Assembly: GCF_029382255.1 (NCBI RefSeq)
Contig: NZ_JARLLG010000001.1
Location: 1,218,301 to 1,282,300, forward strand
DNA length: 64,000 nt
DNA from: Isoptericola croceus
GTDB lineage: Bacteria > Actinomycetota > Actinomycetes > Actinomycetales > Cellulomonadaceae
Direction: 5' to 3'
Part shown: piece after piece, positions 47,933-56,781 of the stretch
How positions within the stretch are numbered: the stretch's first letter is position 1
How the letters are laid out: each line of letters begins with the position of its first letter
The notes under the pieces: model-generated
Database searches by the model: none
What the model was told of the DNA's origin: nothing
Seen by the model: only the letters and a program-made list of their open reading frames with translations
Made by a program: the position numbers and the translations under genes

Positions 47933-49552
47933 TCAGCGGCCCAGGCGACGAAGGCGGGCCAGCAGCCCACGGGGTTCGGGCTCGGGGATCACCCGGTCCG
48001 GGTCGAAGTCGGTGTGCCCGGTGACGGCGAAGCAGATGTGGTCCAGCACCCCGGACAGGGTGGGGATCTCGGCCGGGGACTGCCCGGAGTTCATCGCAGC
48101 CATGACCCGGGTGTCTTCGGTGACGTGTCCGGCGTAGGACCCGATGCCGCTGAACAGGGCTCGCAGCTGGGCGGGGTCGACGGCCAGGTCTGCGCCGATC
48201 CGGTTGAACGTCACCAGCATCCGGTCGGGGTCGACGCCGGCGGCACGGAATGCCTTGAACCTCGAGATGAGGTTGTCGATGCCGGGCTTGGAGGTGTCGG
48301 AGATCCCCACGGCCCAGGCGCCGGAGCGCAGCAGCGGCACGACCAGACCGTCGATGAGTCCGGAGGTGTCGGTGGCCTCCACGATCTGGGTGTCGATGAC
48401 GACCAGGTCGTAGGCGGCGCGGGCGGCCTGGACGGCCTGGGCGTAGACGTCGGTGGTGACGACGTCCGGGTCGGACAGGTGCTCGGGCGGCGCGAGCACG
48501 ACCGAGAACGTCAGCGGGTCGGCGATGGCCGGGCGCACCGGGTTGAGCCGGTCAGGGGTCAGGATGAGGTCGTCGTAGCTGATGTGCCCGACGGCGGCGT
48601 CGTAGATGCTCGGCACGGACTGCGAGGCGGGCACGCGCAGGTACTTCCACTGGTCGCCCTGGCCGCGGTTGGCGTCGATGACGACGGCGCGCAGCCCGGC
48701 GGAGGCTGCCTTGGCGGCGATGGCGACGGCGAAGGAAGACTTGCCCACGCCGCCCTTGCCCGCGACGGTGATCGCGACCTGTCCGGCGGCGGGCCGGCGG
48801 GTGGTCGCGGCGGTCGTGAACATCGCACCGGTGTCGATGGGCTCGTCGTGCACGACGGCGGGCGCGGGTGCGGCGGGGGCTGCCGGCTCCGGGCGCACCG
48901 GTGCGGCGGCGTGCTGGCCGGGGGTGCTTGTGTGAGCGGGCGGCGGGGTCGGGGCGAGGTCCTCGGGCAGGTACGGCGACGGGCTCGCCCACGGGTCGGC
49001 GGATGCGGCCGGTGCGGGCGCCGGTGGCGCGGGAGCAGGCTGGTCGTCCCACGGGTCGCTCGCAGGCGGGGCGGCGATGGCGGGCTGGGCGGGAGCCGTA
49101 GCCGGAGCAGTGGGCTCGGTCGCCCACGGGTCGGACGCGGGAGCGGTGGAGGGACCGGGCGCCGGGACGTCCAGGGAACCGTCGGCGCTGATCGTGGCAG
49201 CGCCGACCGCGCCACCGAGCATCGCCAGCTCGGCGGTGGCCAGCAGCTCGTCGACCTGGGTCGGCAGTGCGACCTGGTCGGCGCCGGGGATCTCGACGCC
49301 GGAGCCGTCGGCGACGCGAACCAGCGTCACGGGCGTCCTGGCGGTGGCGTGCTTGGTCAGCCACGCGCGCATCCCGGGGGCGGGGGCGTCGGCGGCGATG
49401 ATGGTCAGCGGACCGGACGACAGCGCCTCGCGGGTGGCGTTGGCGTCCGCACGGAAGTCGTCGCTTCCGCCGACGATGTCGAGCCCGTGGGCACGCAGGA
49501 CGTCGGCAAGCTGGGGCAGGCAGATGAGTGCTGCGCGGTCTGAGGTACTCAT
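47933..49552 (-). CDS. CpaE/ParA-type ATPase with Pro-Ala linker
   Basis: This 539-residue protein has an N-terminal receiver-like domain (LADVLRAHGLDIVGG, then GPLTIIAADAP), an Ala/Pro-rich linker of about 110 residues with repeated SDPW motifs, and a MinD/ParA-type ATPase. The deviant Walker A is AGKGGVGKSSFAVAIAAKA at about 262. Further motifs are AVVIDANRGQGDQWKYLRV and AYDLVVIDTQIVE. It is like CpaE/TadZ or MinD-type proteins, which place secretion or partition machinery at the membrane. It may localise the transfer apparatus or segregate the element. Confidence 0.8.
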   Translation of the reverse strand: MSTSDRAALICLPQLADVLRAHGLDIVGGSDDFRADANATREALSSGPLTIIAADAPAPGMRAWLTKHATARTPVTLVRVADGSGVEIPGADQVALPTQVDELLATAELAMLGGAVGAATISADGSLDVPAPGPSTAPASDPWATEPTAPATAPAQPAIAAPPASDPWDDQPAPAPPAPAPAASADPWASPSPYLPEDLAPTPPPAHTSTPGQHAAAPVRPEPAAPAAPAPAVVHDEPIDTGAMFTTAATTRRPAAGQVAITVAGKGGVGKSSFAVAIAAKAASAGLRAVVIDANRGQGDQWKYLRVPASQSVPSIYDAAVGHISYDDLILTPDRLNPVRPAIADPLTFSVVLAPPEHLSDPDVVTTDVYAQAVQAARAAYDLVVIDTQIVEATDTSGLIDGLVVPLLRSGAWAVGISDTSKPGIDNLISRFKAFRAAGVDPDRMLVTFNRIGADLAVDPAQLRALFSGIGSYAGHVTEDTRVMAAMNSGQSPAEIPTLSGVLDHICFAVTGHTDFDPDRVIPEPEPRGLLARLRRLGR

Positions 49553-49749
49553 GCCCGTTCCTGGGGGACCGGGTCGTGTGGGTGAAGACACGCGCATCGA
49601 CGGAGCGTTCGTCTGTCCTGTGCGGCCGCGGTCGTGGATCATGGTTGAGACCTTGTACAGGAGGGCATCCGGCCCATGGCGGCGCAGCGGGGAACGGTCC
49701 CCGCTCGAGGGCCGGTCAGCACGCCACAGGAGAGTGGAGCTCGAATCGA

Positions 49750-50622
49750 ATGACGACGCCTGGGCAGGAGGCGGGCCAGCATCCGGGGCCGGACCCCGTG
49801 CGGTGGATCGTGGCGCAACACGATGCGCTGGTCCCCGCACTGGACCGCGCCGAGTTGGATTCGGCGATGTTGACGTTGTGCTCGCGAAGACCCGTGTGGT
49901 CGCGGTGGTGGTTCGCCGGCGTCGTTGCCGACGTGCTGGCGACGCTGCCGGCGTCTGACCCGTGGCGGCATCTGTCGGCTCGGATGGTCGGCGACGGTCA
50001 GCAGATGACCCACGGTGACATCCCGCGTCCGCCGGATCGCACCGGCGCGGTCTCGCCGCGTACCGGGCGGCGGTTCGGCACCGTGCAGGACGCCACCGAC
50101 GTGCTGGGTCCGATGGCCGGCGGGGACCTGCGTGCGGACATCGCCTATGCGGCGTTGGCGCAGCCGCTGCGCGCGAACGCTGCCGCGGTGCTCGGGTTCG
50201 CCGGGGCGGGTCGGCGCCAGGCGGCGGACGCGTTGGCGGTGGTCTACGACCGGGTGCTGGCTGATGGCAGCCGTGACGCCGACGATGCTGCGGCGCAGTT
50301 CGTTGACGACCGCGAGATGTTGTTCGCCACCGCGCGGGTGGTCGATGACCTGGTGCCGCAGGGTCGGCAGATGCGCGCGGGCGGCGAGCTGTTCGTCGCC
50401 GGGGCGCAGGCGGTGCGGTGGGCGATGCATCGGCGCCGGTCCTATGTCGGCGGCGATGATCCGTTCGCGGTCTCGCGGGGGATGGCTCACTCGGTGGTGG
50501 CGGCGATGGTCGAGGTGGGCCGGACGGTCGATTGGGGGCCGCTGGACGAGGCGGTGGGTGCTGCGGCGATCGACGACGGCGAGTACATGGACCTCGATCC
50601 CGATGGTGACGAGGACTTCTGA
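49750..50622 (+). CDS. hypothetical protein next to the origin-like region (290 aa)
   Basis: A plus-strand gene diverging from the CpaE-like gene. The product is helical, with RWIVAQHDALVPALDRAELD, AVVYDRVLADGSRDADDAAA and FAVSRGMAHSVVAAMVEVG. It has no cysteine motif and no family I know. GGAG lies 14 nt and AGGAG 22 nt before the ATG. A short perfect hairpin follows the stop by 80 nt. Confidence 0.6.
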   Translation: MTTPGQEAGQHPGPDPVRWIVAQHDALVPALDRAELDSAMLTLCSRRPVWSRWWFAGVVADVLATLPASDPWRHLSARMVGDGQQMTHGDIPRPPDRTGAVSPRTGRRFGTVQDATDVLGPMAGGDLRADIAYAALAQPLRANAAAVLGFAGAGRRQAADALAVVYDRVLADGSRDADDAAAQFVDDREMLFATARVVDDLVPQGRQMRAGGELFVAGAQAVRWAMHRRRSYVGGDDPFAVSRGMAHSVVAAMVEVGRTVDWGPLDEAVGAAAIDDGEYMDLDPDGDEDF

Positions 50623-50700
50623 ACGGTTTGCGCAGCGGTCGCACGAGGTCCGCTGCGGGTTGTTGGGCGAGTGCTCGTCGGGCGTCGGCGAAGACCTTGC

Positions 50701-50722
50701 AACCGGACGCCTCTGTCCGGTT
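50701..50722. terminator. 8-bp perfect stem hairpin after 49750-50622
   Basis: AACCGGAC, 6-nt loop, GTCCGGTT. A possible terminator of the plus-strand gene or an operator at the edge of the origin-like region. Confidence 0.45.
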
Positions 50723-50788
50723 GTCCGCTTTGCGCAAGATGCCGTTTGCATTCGGGCGACGGCCTCTGGGCTGCCGTCTGCGAGTCGC

Positions 50789-50816
50789 TGTCCGAATCTC
50801 CCGGTTCCTCCCAGAA
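50789..50816. repeat. 28-bp direct repeat, copy 1
   Basis: TGTCCGAATCTCC then CGGTTCCTCCCAGAA; repeated 79 bp later with one mismatch. Confidence 0.8.
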
Positions 50817-50867
50817 CTGTGGTCCGCGGGGCGTCTGCTGCCGCGGGTAGCGCCGCGGAAGGGCCGG

Positions 50868-50895
50868 TGTCCGAATCTCCGGGTTCCTCCCAGAA
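50868..50895. repeat. 28-bp direct repeat, copy 2
   Basis: Same 28 bp as 50789-50816 with one base changed. The pair lies between the hairpin at 50701 and the iterons, in a 1-kb stretch without a callable gene. Confidence 0.8.
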
Positions 50896-51000
50896 TCCGT
50901 CTGCGGACGTGCGCGGGCCTCGCGCGTCGTCGCGCAGCCCGGCGGCCCGTCCAGTGCCCGCCATGTCGTAGTCGCCCCCGCTTGGGCGCTAAGTCCGATT

Positions 51001-51480
51001 GGGCACCCTGACGGAGCATCTTCGCCCAGGTCACACGCGGTTTTCGCGCCCCGACCGGCAGAGGGTGCCCAGTGGTGCCCAGTCGCCGCTGGGCACCCAT
51101 CGCCGCAGGTCAGACAGCAGAAACATGCCCAAAAACGGGGGGTGCCCCGCTGCCCAGTCGCCACAGCAGATACATAGAGACCCAGACATCATTCATTCTT
51201 TAGTGAGTCAGACAGGGACACGGACTGAATGAATGATGCGAGAGTCTCTTATATATATATCTACTAACTGGTCAGACTGGTCATCTATCTATCTATCTAT
51301 CTACGTCACCTCCAAATATGTACTCTGACCTGCAGCAACAGGTTTGCCAGGAGTGTGTACCAACATGCCCAGTCGCACGACACCCGCGCTGGGCGCCCCT
51401 CCGCGGTCCCAGCCAGGTTTGCGGCCCCACCTGCAAAAACACCCTGCCCGGCTTGCCCAGTCGCGACTGGTCACCCCCAC
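51001..51480. other. candidate replication origin: iterons plus AT-rich tract
   Basis: The 11-mer TGCCCAGTCGC occurs four times (51076, 51151, 51366, 51454), with related words at 51066 (TGCCCAGTGG) and, inverted, at 51088 and near 51001. Between the second and third copies lies the most AT-rich stretch of the window (about 51170-51340). It holds a 12-bp inverted repeat CATCATTCATTC ... GAATGAATGATG, a TA run near 51250 and five ATCT/TATC repeats near 51285. The replication protein gene follows at 51619. This is the classic layout of iterons plus an unwinding region. Function is inferred. Confidence 0.65.
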
Positions 51481-51501
51481 ACGCCGCCACCAACCGCACC
51501 A

Positions 51502-51536
51502 GTCACCCACGCCGAATCGCTGTCAACACCCCGGGC
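51502..51536 (+). promoter_or_regulatory. bipartite element upstream of the replication gene, copy 7
   Basis: GTCA-N16-GTCAAC-N9-ATG, plus strand. The ATG at 51537 opens MSTPEHPRTPR, perhaps a remnant of a tagged start; the replication gene begins 80 nt further on. Confidence 0.65.
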
Positions 51537-51618
51537 ATGAGCACGCCCGAGCACCCCCGGACACCACGGGCCACCGGCCGGCGCCATCACCACCGCCCCC
51601 GGCCCCACAGGGACGCAC

Positions 51619-54600
51619 ATGACCAACCACGACCGCCTGCTGACGCCCTGGACGCCCGAGGACTACGCCGTCGTGGCGACGGTGGCCGACCCGGACACCG
51701 ACGCGGCGACCCGGCTGCCCGGCGACGGGCTGACCGGCTCGGGGGCGTACAAGCTCGCCAGCTCCGGGGTGGCACCCTTGGTCGCTGCCGCCCGCGGCTA
51801 CCGGACGTTCGACCCGTCCACCGTCGCCGCGGTGGCGGCGAGCCTGGGCACCGACGGGCGCCAGAGCGACGGGCGCCAGCTCAAGCTGGCAGCCGCCAAG
51901 GGCGATGCGCTGCTGATGCCCTGGTACCGGATGAGCTCGCGCGCCGCCGAGGAGCGCGCAGTGACCGCGCCAGTGCCGGACACCCACCAGCTGCGCCCGG
52001 CCGCACCGCTGATCAACGCCAAGGGCGAGCCCGCCAAGTACGTCTTCCTCGCCGGGGCGAGCACCGCGCTGGACGTCCACCCCGCGGTACCGAGCAAGCG
52101 CATGGACACCGCCGGTCCGATCGCGTTCGTCGAAGGCCTGCTCAAGGCTGACTCGCTGCTCAGCGCGATGCTCCTCGACGTCGTCGACGACCCCGAGGAC
52201 CTGGCCTACCCGGCCTCGCCGACCGCGCCAGGCGTGCCGGCCACCGCGGCCGAGGCCCGCACGATGCTCGCCCGGCTGATCGAGCTGCTCGACCCCGACC
52301 AGCACCCCCTGGTGGTCGCCGTGGCCGGGGTCGGCAACTGGCGGTCCCACCCCGAGTGGAAGTCGCTGTCGATGGCTGGCCGCGACGTGTGGATCACGTT
52401 CGACGGTGACGTCGCGACGAACTACAACGTCTGGAAGCAGGCCGACGAGCTGTTCGACTTCGTCGCCGCCAAGAAGGGCACACCCCTGCTGGTCGACCTG
52501 TCCGGCGTCCAGACGCCCAACGGCGAGAAGGTTGGTGTCGACGACTACCTTGCGCTGCACGGGCACGTGTCCGACCTGCCAGAGATGCTCACCGGCCGCC
52601 TGCCGGAACAGCCGGCCCGGCCGGCCGACCTGCAGATCGGCGAGTGGCGGGTGAACGAGGAGGCCGCCACCGTCGAGGAGTGCGCACAGCGCACCGACCC
52701 GATCTCCGGTGCCTCGACGGGGGCCGGCTGGGAGACCCGGGTGGCGATCGCCGGGCGGGTGCGTTCGATCACGATCCACCGGGCCCCCTCGCCGCGGGAG
52801 ATGGACACCGGCGCGGTCGACAGCGAGCCGGTCGGCGGCTTCGAGACCGCCTGCGAGATCGAGCTGTTCTGGCGCTCGTCCGACGGCCAGGTCATCACCT
52901 GCGTCGTGCGCGGTCCGGTCACCCTGCTCTCGGACCCGCCCGGCGAGTGGCACCGCCGCGGCGGTGAGGTGCCCGCCGAGCTGCAGGCGCACCCGCACTG
53001 GCCGCCGCGCAAGGGCGTCGACTGGCTCTCCGCGATCAAGGCCCACCGCGCCGACGAGACCCTGACACGCACGGCCTGGTCGCGCATGGGCTGGGTGCCC
53101 AACGCAGGCGGTTCGCCGGTGTTCGTCGTCGGCGACCAGGTCCTCGGCGCGACGGGGCTCGAGCCGGAGGCGGCGGCCAGCGCGGTCAACGAGGCGAAGC
53201 TGTCCGGGGCGAGCAAGTTCGGCCTGCAGCTGCCGGCCGCGATGCCCGGCACCCCCGAGGGCGACGCGCTGCTGCGTGCCAACGTGACCAAGGTGCTGGA
53301 CGTCTACGCACGCAGCGGGGCCTGGACGAACCGCCGTCACGCCGCCGCGGTGCTGGCCGCCGCCCTGCGCCCGGTCGCCCCGCAGCGCTCGCGCTGCTCG
53401 GTGTTCTGCGTCGGGCCGAAGAAGCAGGGCAAGTCGTTCACCGCCTCGATGATCATGTCGCCGTGGCAGCCTTACCCGGGTATCTGGACCGAGAACCGAC
53501 TGCCGGGTGCGGCCAAGGACACCATGGCTTCGATCGAGCATGCCTTGAGCCTGACCCCGATCTGGGTGGCGGACGACTTCGCGCCCTCGACCGACCCGCG
53601 ACAGGCCGACATGGAGATGTCACGCCTGGGTGACCTGGTGCGCTCGATCCACAACGGCACCGGCAAGCGGCGCATGACCCAGGACCTGACCAGCCGCCAC
53701 ACCCCGGACCCGCACGCGCTGTTCGTGGCGACCGCCGAGAACGACCACCCGGTGGCCTCGGTGCGCGACCGGATGGTGATACTGCGCATCGGCCGCGGCG
53801 CGCTGTCGAGCTCGCGCACGCCGACCGACGAGCTGGTCAAGATGCGTGACGACACCGGCGAGCTGTCGCAGGTCGTGGGCCACATGGTGATGTACCTCGC
53901 CCAGATGGCCGCCACCGAAGGGTGGGACTACGTCAACGAGGTCTCCCGCGAGGCGCAGGAGGCCCTGGCCCGCAACGCCGAGCAGCGGATCACCGCACGC
54001 TTCGCCCACATCGCCCACGACAACCCGACACGGTACGCCGGGCTTGCCGGCGACCTGGCGCTCGGGCTGTGGTGGCTCAAGGTCATCGCCGACCAGGCCA
54101 ACATCGACGCCGCTGAGCTGCGGCTGCTCAACGAGCTGCGCGACGACGTCGCCGACCTGCTCGCCGAGACGAACGCCGACTCCCAGGACCTGAGCCCAGG
54201 TGCGTCCCTCGTGCGTGCCCTGGGTGCGACGCTCGCGGCGGGCAAGGCGCACGTGCTGGCCGGCGACGACGCGACCGCCGCGCCGTACCCCGAGGACCCG
54301 TACGCCTCGACCCGGCTGGGCTGGCGCCCCTCGGGCACCGACGGTGACCTGCGTCCCTCCGGGCCCACGATCGGCACGCTGGTCACGGACAATGGCGGCG
54401 ACGACGTCGTCATCTTCGACAAAGCGGCGGCGTTCCGCGCCGCGATGGCGGCGCACCCTGAGCTGATCCCGCACGGGACCGCTGAGCGCACCTCATGGTC
54501 GGCCGTGGTCGACGAAGAGCTGACCAGCCCGACGGTCGGTGAGGAGGTCGTGTCCAAGGGCAAGCAGGCCTCGGGGTCGGTCCGGGTCCGGATCGGTCAG

Positions 54601-54708
54601 GGCACCCGGGTCTCCGGCGTCCCGGTCTCGGTGGCGGTACTGCAGAGCGCCGGCACGACCGACCAGGCCGGACTGGCCGACATCCCTGAGGACGAAGAGC
54701 GGTGGTGA
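51619..54708 (+). CDS. primase-helicase-like replication protein
   Basis: This 1029-residue protein has, near residues 160-320, a DUF3854/Toprim-like part. VWITFDGDVATNYNVWKQAD and LLVDLSG are followed by KVGVDDYLA, as in primases of phages and plasmids. Near 590-720 it has a P-loop ATPase part: VFCVGPKKQGKSFTASMI (Walker A), PIWVADDFAPSTD (Walker B), then a sensor-like FVATAENDHPV and RDRMVILRIGRG. It is probably the element's own replication protein, acting on the iteron region just upstream. Weak ribosome site (AGGGA). The C-terminal 150 residues are unrecognised. Confidence 0.75.
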   Translation: MTNHDRLLTPWTPEDYAVVATVADPDTDAATRLPGDGLTGSGAYKLASSGVAPLVAAARGYRTFDPSTVAAVAASLGTDGRQSDGRQLKLAAAKGDALLMPWYRMSSRAAEERAVTAPVPDTHQLRPAAPLINAKGEPAKYVFLAGASTALDVHPAVPSKRMDTAGPIAFVEGLLKADSLLSAMLLDVVDDPEDLAYPASPTAPGVPATAAEARTMLARLIELLDPDQHPLVVAVAGVGNWRSHPEWKSLSMAGRDVWITFDGDVATNYNVWKQADELFDFVAAKKGTPLLVDLSGVQTPNGEKVGVDDYLALHGHVSDLPEMLTGRLPEQPARPADLQIGEWRVNEEAATVEECAQRTDPISGASTGAGWETRVAIAGRVRSITIHRAPSPREMDTGAVDSEPVGGFETACEIELFWRSSDGQVITCVVRGPVTLLSDPPGEWHRRGGEVPAELQAHPHWPPRKGVDWLSAIKAHRADETLTRTAWSRMGWVPNAGGSPVFVVGDQVLGATGLEPEAAASAVNEAKLSGASKFGLQLPAAMPGTPEGDALLRANVTKVLDVYARSGAWTNRRHAAAVLAAALRPVAPQRSRCSVFCVGPKKQGKSFTASMIMSPWQPYPGIWTENRLPGAAKDTMASIEHALSLTPIWVADDFAPSTDPRQADMEMSRLGDLVRSIHNGTGKRRMTQDLTSRHTPDPHALFVATAENDHPVASVRDRMVILRIGRGALSSSRTPTDELVKMRDDTGELSQVVGHMVMYLAQMAATEGWDYVNEVSREAQEALARNAEQRITARFAHIAHDNPTRYAGLAGDLALGLWWLKVIADQANIDAAELRLLNELRDDVADLLAETNADSQDLSPGASLVRALGATLAAGKAHVLAGDDATAAPYPEDPYASTRLGWRPSGTDGDLRPSGPTIGTLVTDNGGDDVVIFDKAAAFRAAMAAHPELIPHGTAERTSWSAVVDEELTSPTVGEEVVSKGKQASGSVRVRIGQGTRVSGVPVSVAVLQSAGTTDQAGLADIPEDEERW

Positions 54709-54716
54709 GCGCCGCG

Positions 54717-54751
54717 GTCGCCGTCGCGGCGCAGCCGTCAACACACCAAGC
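54717..54751 (+). promoter_or_regulatory. bipartite element, copy 8
   Basis: GTCG-N16-GTCAAC-N9-ATG, plus strand, before the last tagged gene. It begins 9 nt after the replication protein's stop. Confidence 0.7.
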
Positions 54752-55174
54752 ATGAACACCTTCACCGAGTCCGCGCACCCACGATCGGGTGACGGGAAGT
54801 TCGCGACCAAGACGGTAGCCGAGGCCGACGGCGGAACGGATGTCGTGGGCGAGCCGTTGGCGGGCCTGGCCGACCAGGTCCGCGCCCGGGTCGACGACCA
54901 CCGCGTGTCGTGGTCGCGGTCGATGGCCGACGGATCGGCGAGCGTGGTGCTCACCCACGACGACGGCGCCCAGCGGTACTACACCCAGCCCGGACCGGGT
55001 CAGCCGTGGTCGTCCCGCGACGTGGTGCGTGACGCGGCGGGCACCCACGCCGGCTGGGAGCGACCGGTGGCCCTCGGCCCGGACCGCGACGACCCGGACC
55101 AGCTCGCCGCCGCGATCACCCACGACATCGTCGAACGTCCTGTAGACGCCCCCCAGGTGCTGCGCGAGACGTGA
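54752..55174 (+). CDS. tagged hypothetical protein (plus strand)
   Basis: These 140 residues carry the tag as MNTFTES, AHPRSGDGKFATKTV, AEADGG, TDVVG. The body is beta-rich (SWSRSMADGSASVVLTHDDG and QRYYTQPGPGQPW) with a C-terminal helix. Together with 11535 it marks the two ends over which tagged genes occur. The start follows the bipartite element by 9 nt and has no ribosome site. Confidence 0.75.
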   Translation: MNTFTESAHPRSGDGKFATKTVAEADGGTDVVGEPLAGLADQVRARVDDHRVSWSRSMADGSASVVLTHDDGAQRYYTQPGPGQPWSSRDVVRDAAGTHAGWERPVALGPDRDDPDQLAAAITHDIVERPVDAPQVLRET

Positions 55175-55466
55175 GCGGAATGGTGTGCCAGGCGCACGTG
55201 ACCGGTCCTCGGCGTCCTCGCCTTGCCGAGCCGCGACCTGACGGCCGCGGCTCGAGGCTCGGACCAGCGCTGACTCAGGACCCGGCCGAGCGAGCGGAGC
55301 GCAGGACGACGACCGGCTGCTGTGCCACGAGTGCGGACGCCGGTGACAGCACCAGGCCACGCGCCACCGTCCGGCAGTGACTGCGCCGATACACGGCGCC
55401 GTGCCAGGATTTCCCGTGATACTGCGGCCCGCGCTCCCGGCAGGATTCTGTCCGACGGCCTGCGGG

Positions 55467-56654
55467 TCAGCCCACCCCATCGCTTCCGCGGTCGTTCTCC
55501 GACTCGTTCTCCGACGGCTCCTCGCCGCTGGGGCGCTCGTCCGCCTCGGGCTGGTCGTTCTGCTGCCTGCGCTCATGTCGGTCTTTGGGCACCGGGAGGT
55601 CGATCTTGGGCACGAAGTCGAACAGCGGTTCGTCTCCGATGATGCGGCTGATGAAGGACCTGCTTATGTCCGGGTTCAGTCCTGTGATCGCCTTGTAGTC
55701 GAGTGCTTGCGAGTAGATCTCTCGCATCTCCCTGAGCTGCTGTTCGAGGGCGGCTTCGGCCGCGCTGGCCGCGGCCTGGATCGCCTCGACTTCCTCGACG
55801 TCTGCATCGCTCACGTCGACGTCGAGTGCCGCGGCCTTCTTGAGGAGTTGGGAGGTGGTGAGCTGGAAGTAGTCGTAGCCGGTCGAAGCGGCGAACTCAG
55901 AGACCAGGCTGGGGTGAGGGACTGTGGGGCTGCCGTTGCCACCCTTGCGCCACCAGTCCGGCTTGATGTCGTCCGTGACGAAGATGACGTCCTGTTCCCG
56001 GCGCTTCGCGCAGGCGAGGAGCTCCTCCCAGATCAGGTAGTCGCCGGCCGCCCGGGCCGGGTCGCTCTTCCGCTTCGCGTCCTCAAAACCGGGCGGAAGT
56101 TCCAGCGGGACTCGGACTTCGACGAAGTCGCGCACGAGTCGTGCAAGTTTGCGCGGCTTCGGGGCGCGCCCGACATGGCCGTCGAAGGCGTCCTCCAAGC
56201 GATCACGGATGTGGTCATTCGAGGGTTCGACGCGGTGCGGATCCTGGTCGCGCCGCTTCTCGAGCTCGAGGCGGAGGCTCTCGGTGGCTTCCTTGATGAG
56301 CCCGCGAACATCGTCCACGGAGTCTGCGTCGCGACGCTCGCGCCCTTGCGCGAAATTCCGCCCGGCGTCGGCGAGCTCCTCGCCCTTCCTGATGAGCGCG
56401 TTGTACTCGGCGTCGATGTCCTGGATCGCCTTGACGCGGTTGCGGTGGTACTCGACGCCGACCTGGTGCGGGAGCAAGAGGCGGTCTCCGAGCGCATCGA
56501 GCACCCGGAAGAACGAGTCCCGCACCGACTGTGAGGCTTGGTAGAGGTTGAGCAGGACGTTCGTGTCGAACGCGACGATGGCGTCGCTAGCGAGCGCCGC
56601 CTCCAGCTGGCCCTTGTCGGGAGGCAGGTAGTGGTGGCCGAACGTCGAGCGCAC
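55467..56654 (-). CDS. PIN_8 (DUF4935) nuclease-like protein
   Basis: Starting at GTG (VRSTFGHHYLPP), this 395-residue protein has the PIN_8 pattern: IVAFDTNVLLNLYQASQSVR (first Asp), LLLPHQVGVEYHRNRVKAI (Glu), then DYLIWEELLACAKRREQDVI and FVTDDIKPDWW (Asp-Asp). A coiled-coil region and a Glu/Asp-rich tail follow. PIN_8 proteins are found singly in variable regions and are suspected RNases in stress or phage defence. A longer frame to 56726 exists but adds only an atypical stretch. Confidence 0.8.
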   Translation of the reverse strand: MRSTFGHHYLPPDKGQLEAALASDAIVAFDTNVLLNLYQASQSVRDSFFRVLDALGDRLLLPHQVGVEYHRNRVKAIQDIDAEYNALIRKGEELADAGRNFAQGRERRDADSVDDVRGLIKEATESLRLELEKRRDQDPHRVEPSNDHIRDRLEDAFDGHVGRAPKPRKLARLVRDFVEVRVPLELPPGFEDAKRKSDPARAAGDYLIWEELLACAKRREQDVIFVTDDIKPDWWRKGGNGSPTVPHPSLVSEFAASTGYDYFQLTTSQLLKKAAALDVDVSDADVEEVEAIQAAASAAEAALEQQLREMREIYSQALDYKAITGLNPDISRSFISRIIGDEPLFDFVPKIDLPVPKDRHERRQQNDQPEADERPSGEEPSENESENDRGSDGVG

Positions 56655-56781
56655 CAGGCAACTATACGGTCGCGGAGGTTCGCCGCGGTCAGGGTGTGGC
56701 CGGTGAATCGACCCACGGGCGACCATGCCGCCATCCTGGCAGCCGCGGCGCCTGTACCTCGCCGGGGAACCTCGGTGCGGC

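Noticed and set aside
50640-50990. Possible tRNA fragments suggested by GGTTCCTCCC-like words
   Set aside because: No T-loop GTTCGA, acceptor stem or anticodon stem can be folded; the words belong to the 28-bp direct repeats.
51285-51303. Short ATCT/TATC repeats as a CRISPR-like array
   Set aside because: The unit is 4 bp without spacers; it is a simple repeat within the AT-rich tract.
51318-52151. The frame starting at ATG 51537 as a long tagged gene
   Set aside because: After MSTPEHPR it becomes the Arg-rich shadow of the replication gene, which has clear domains in its own frame.
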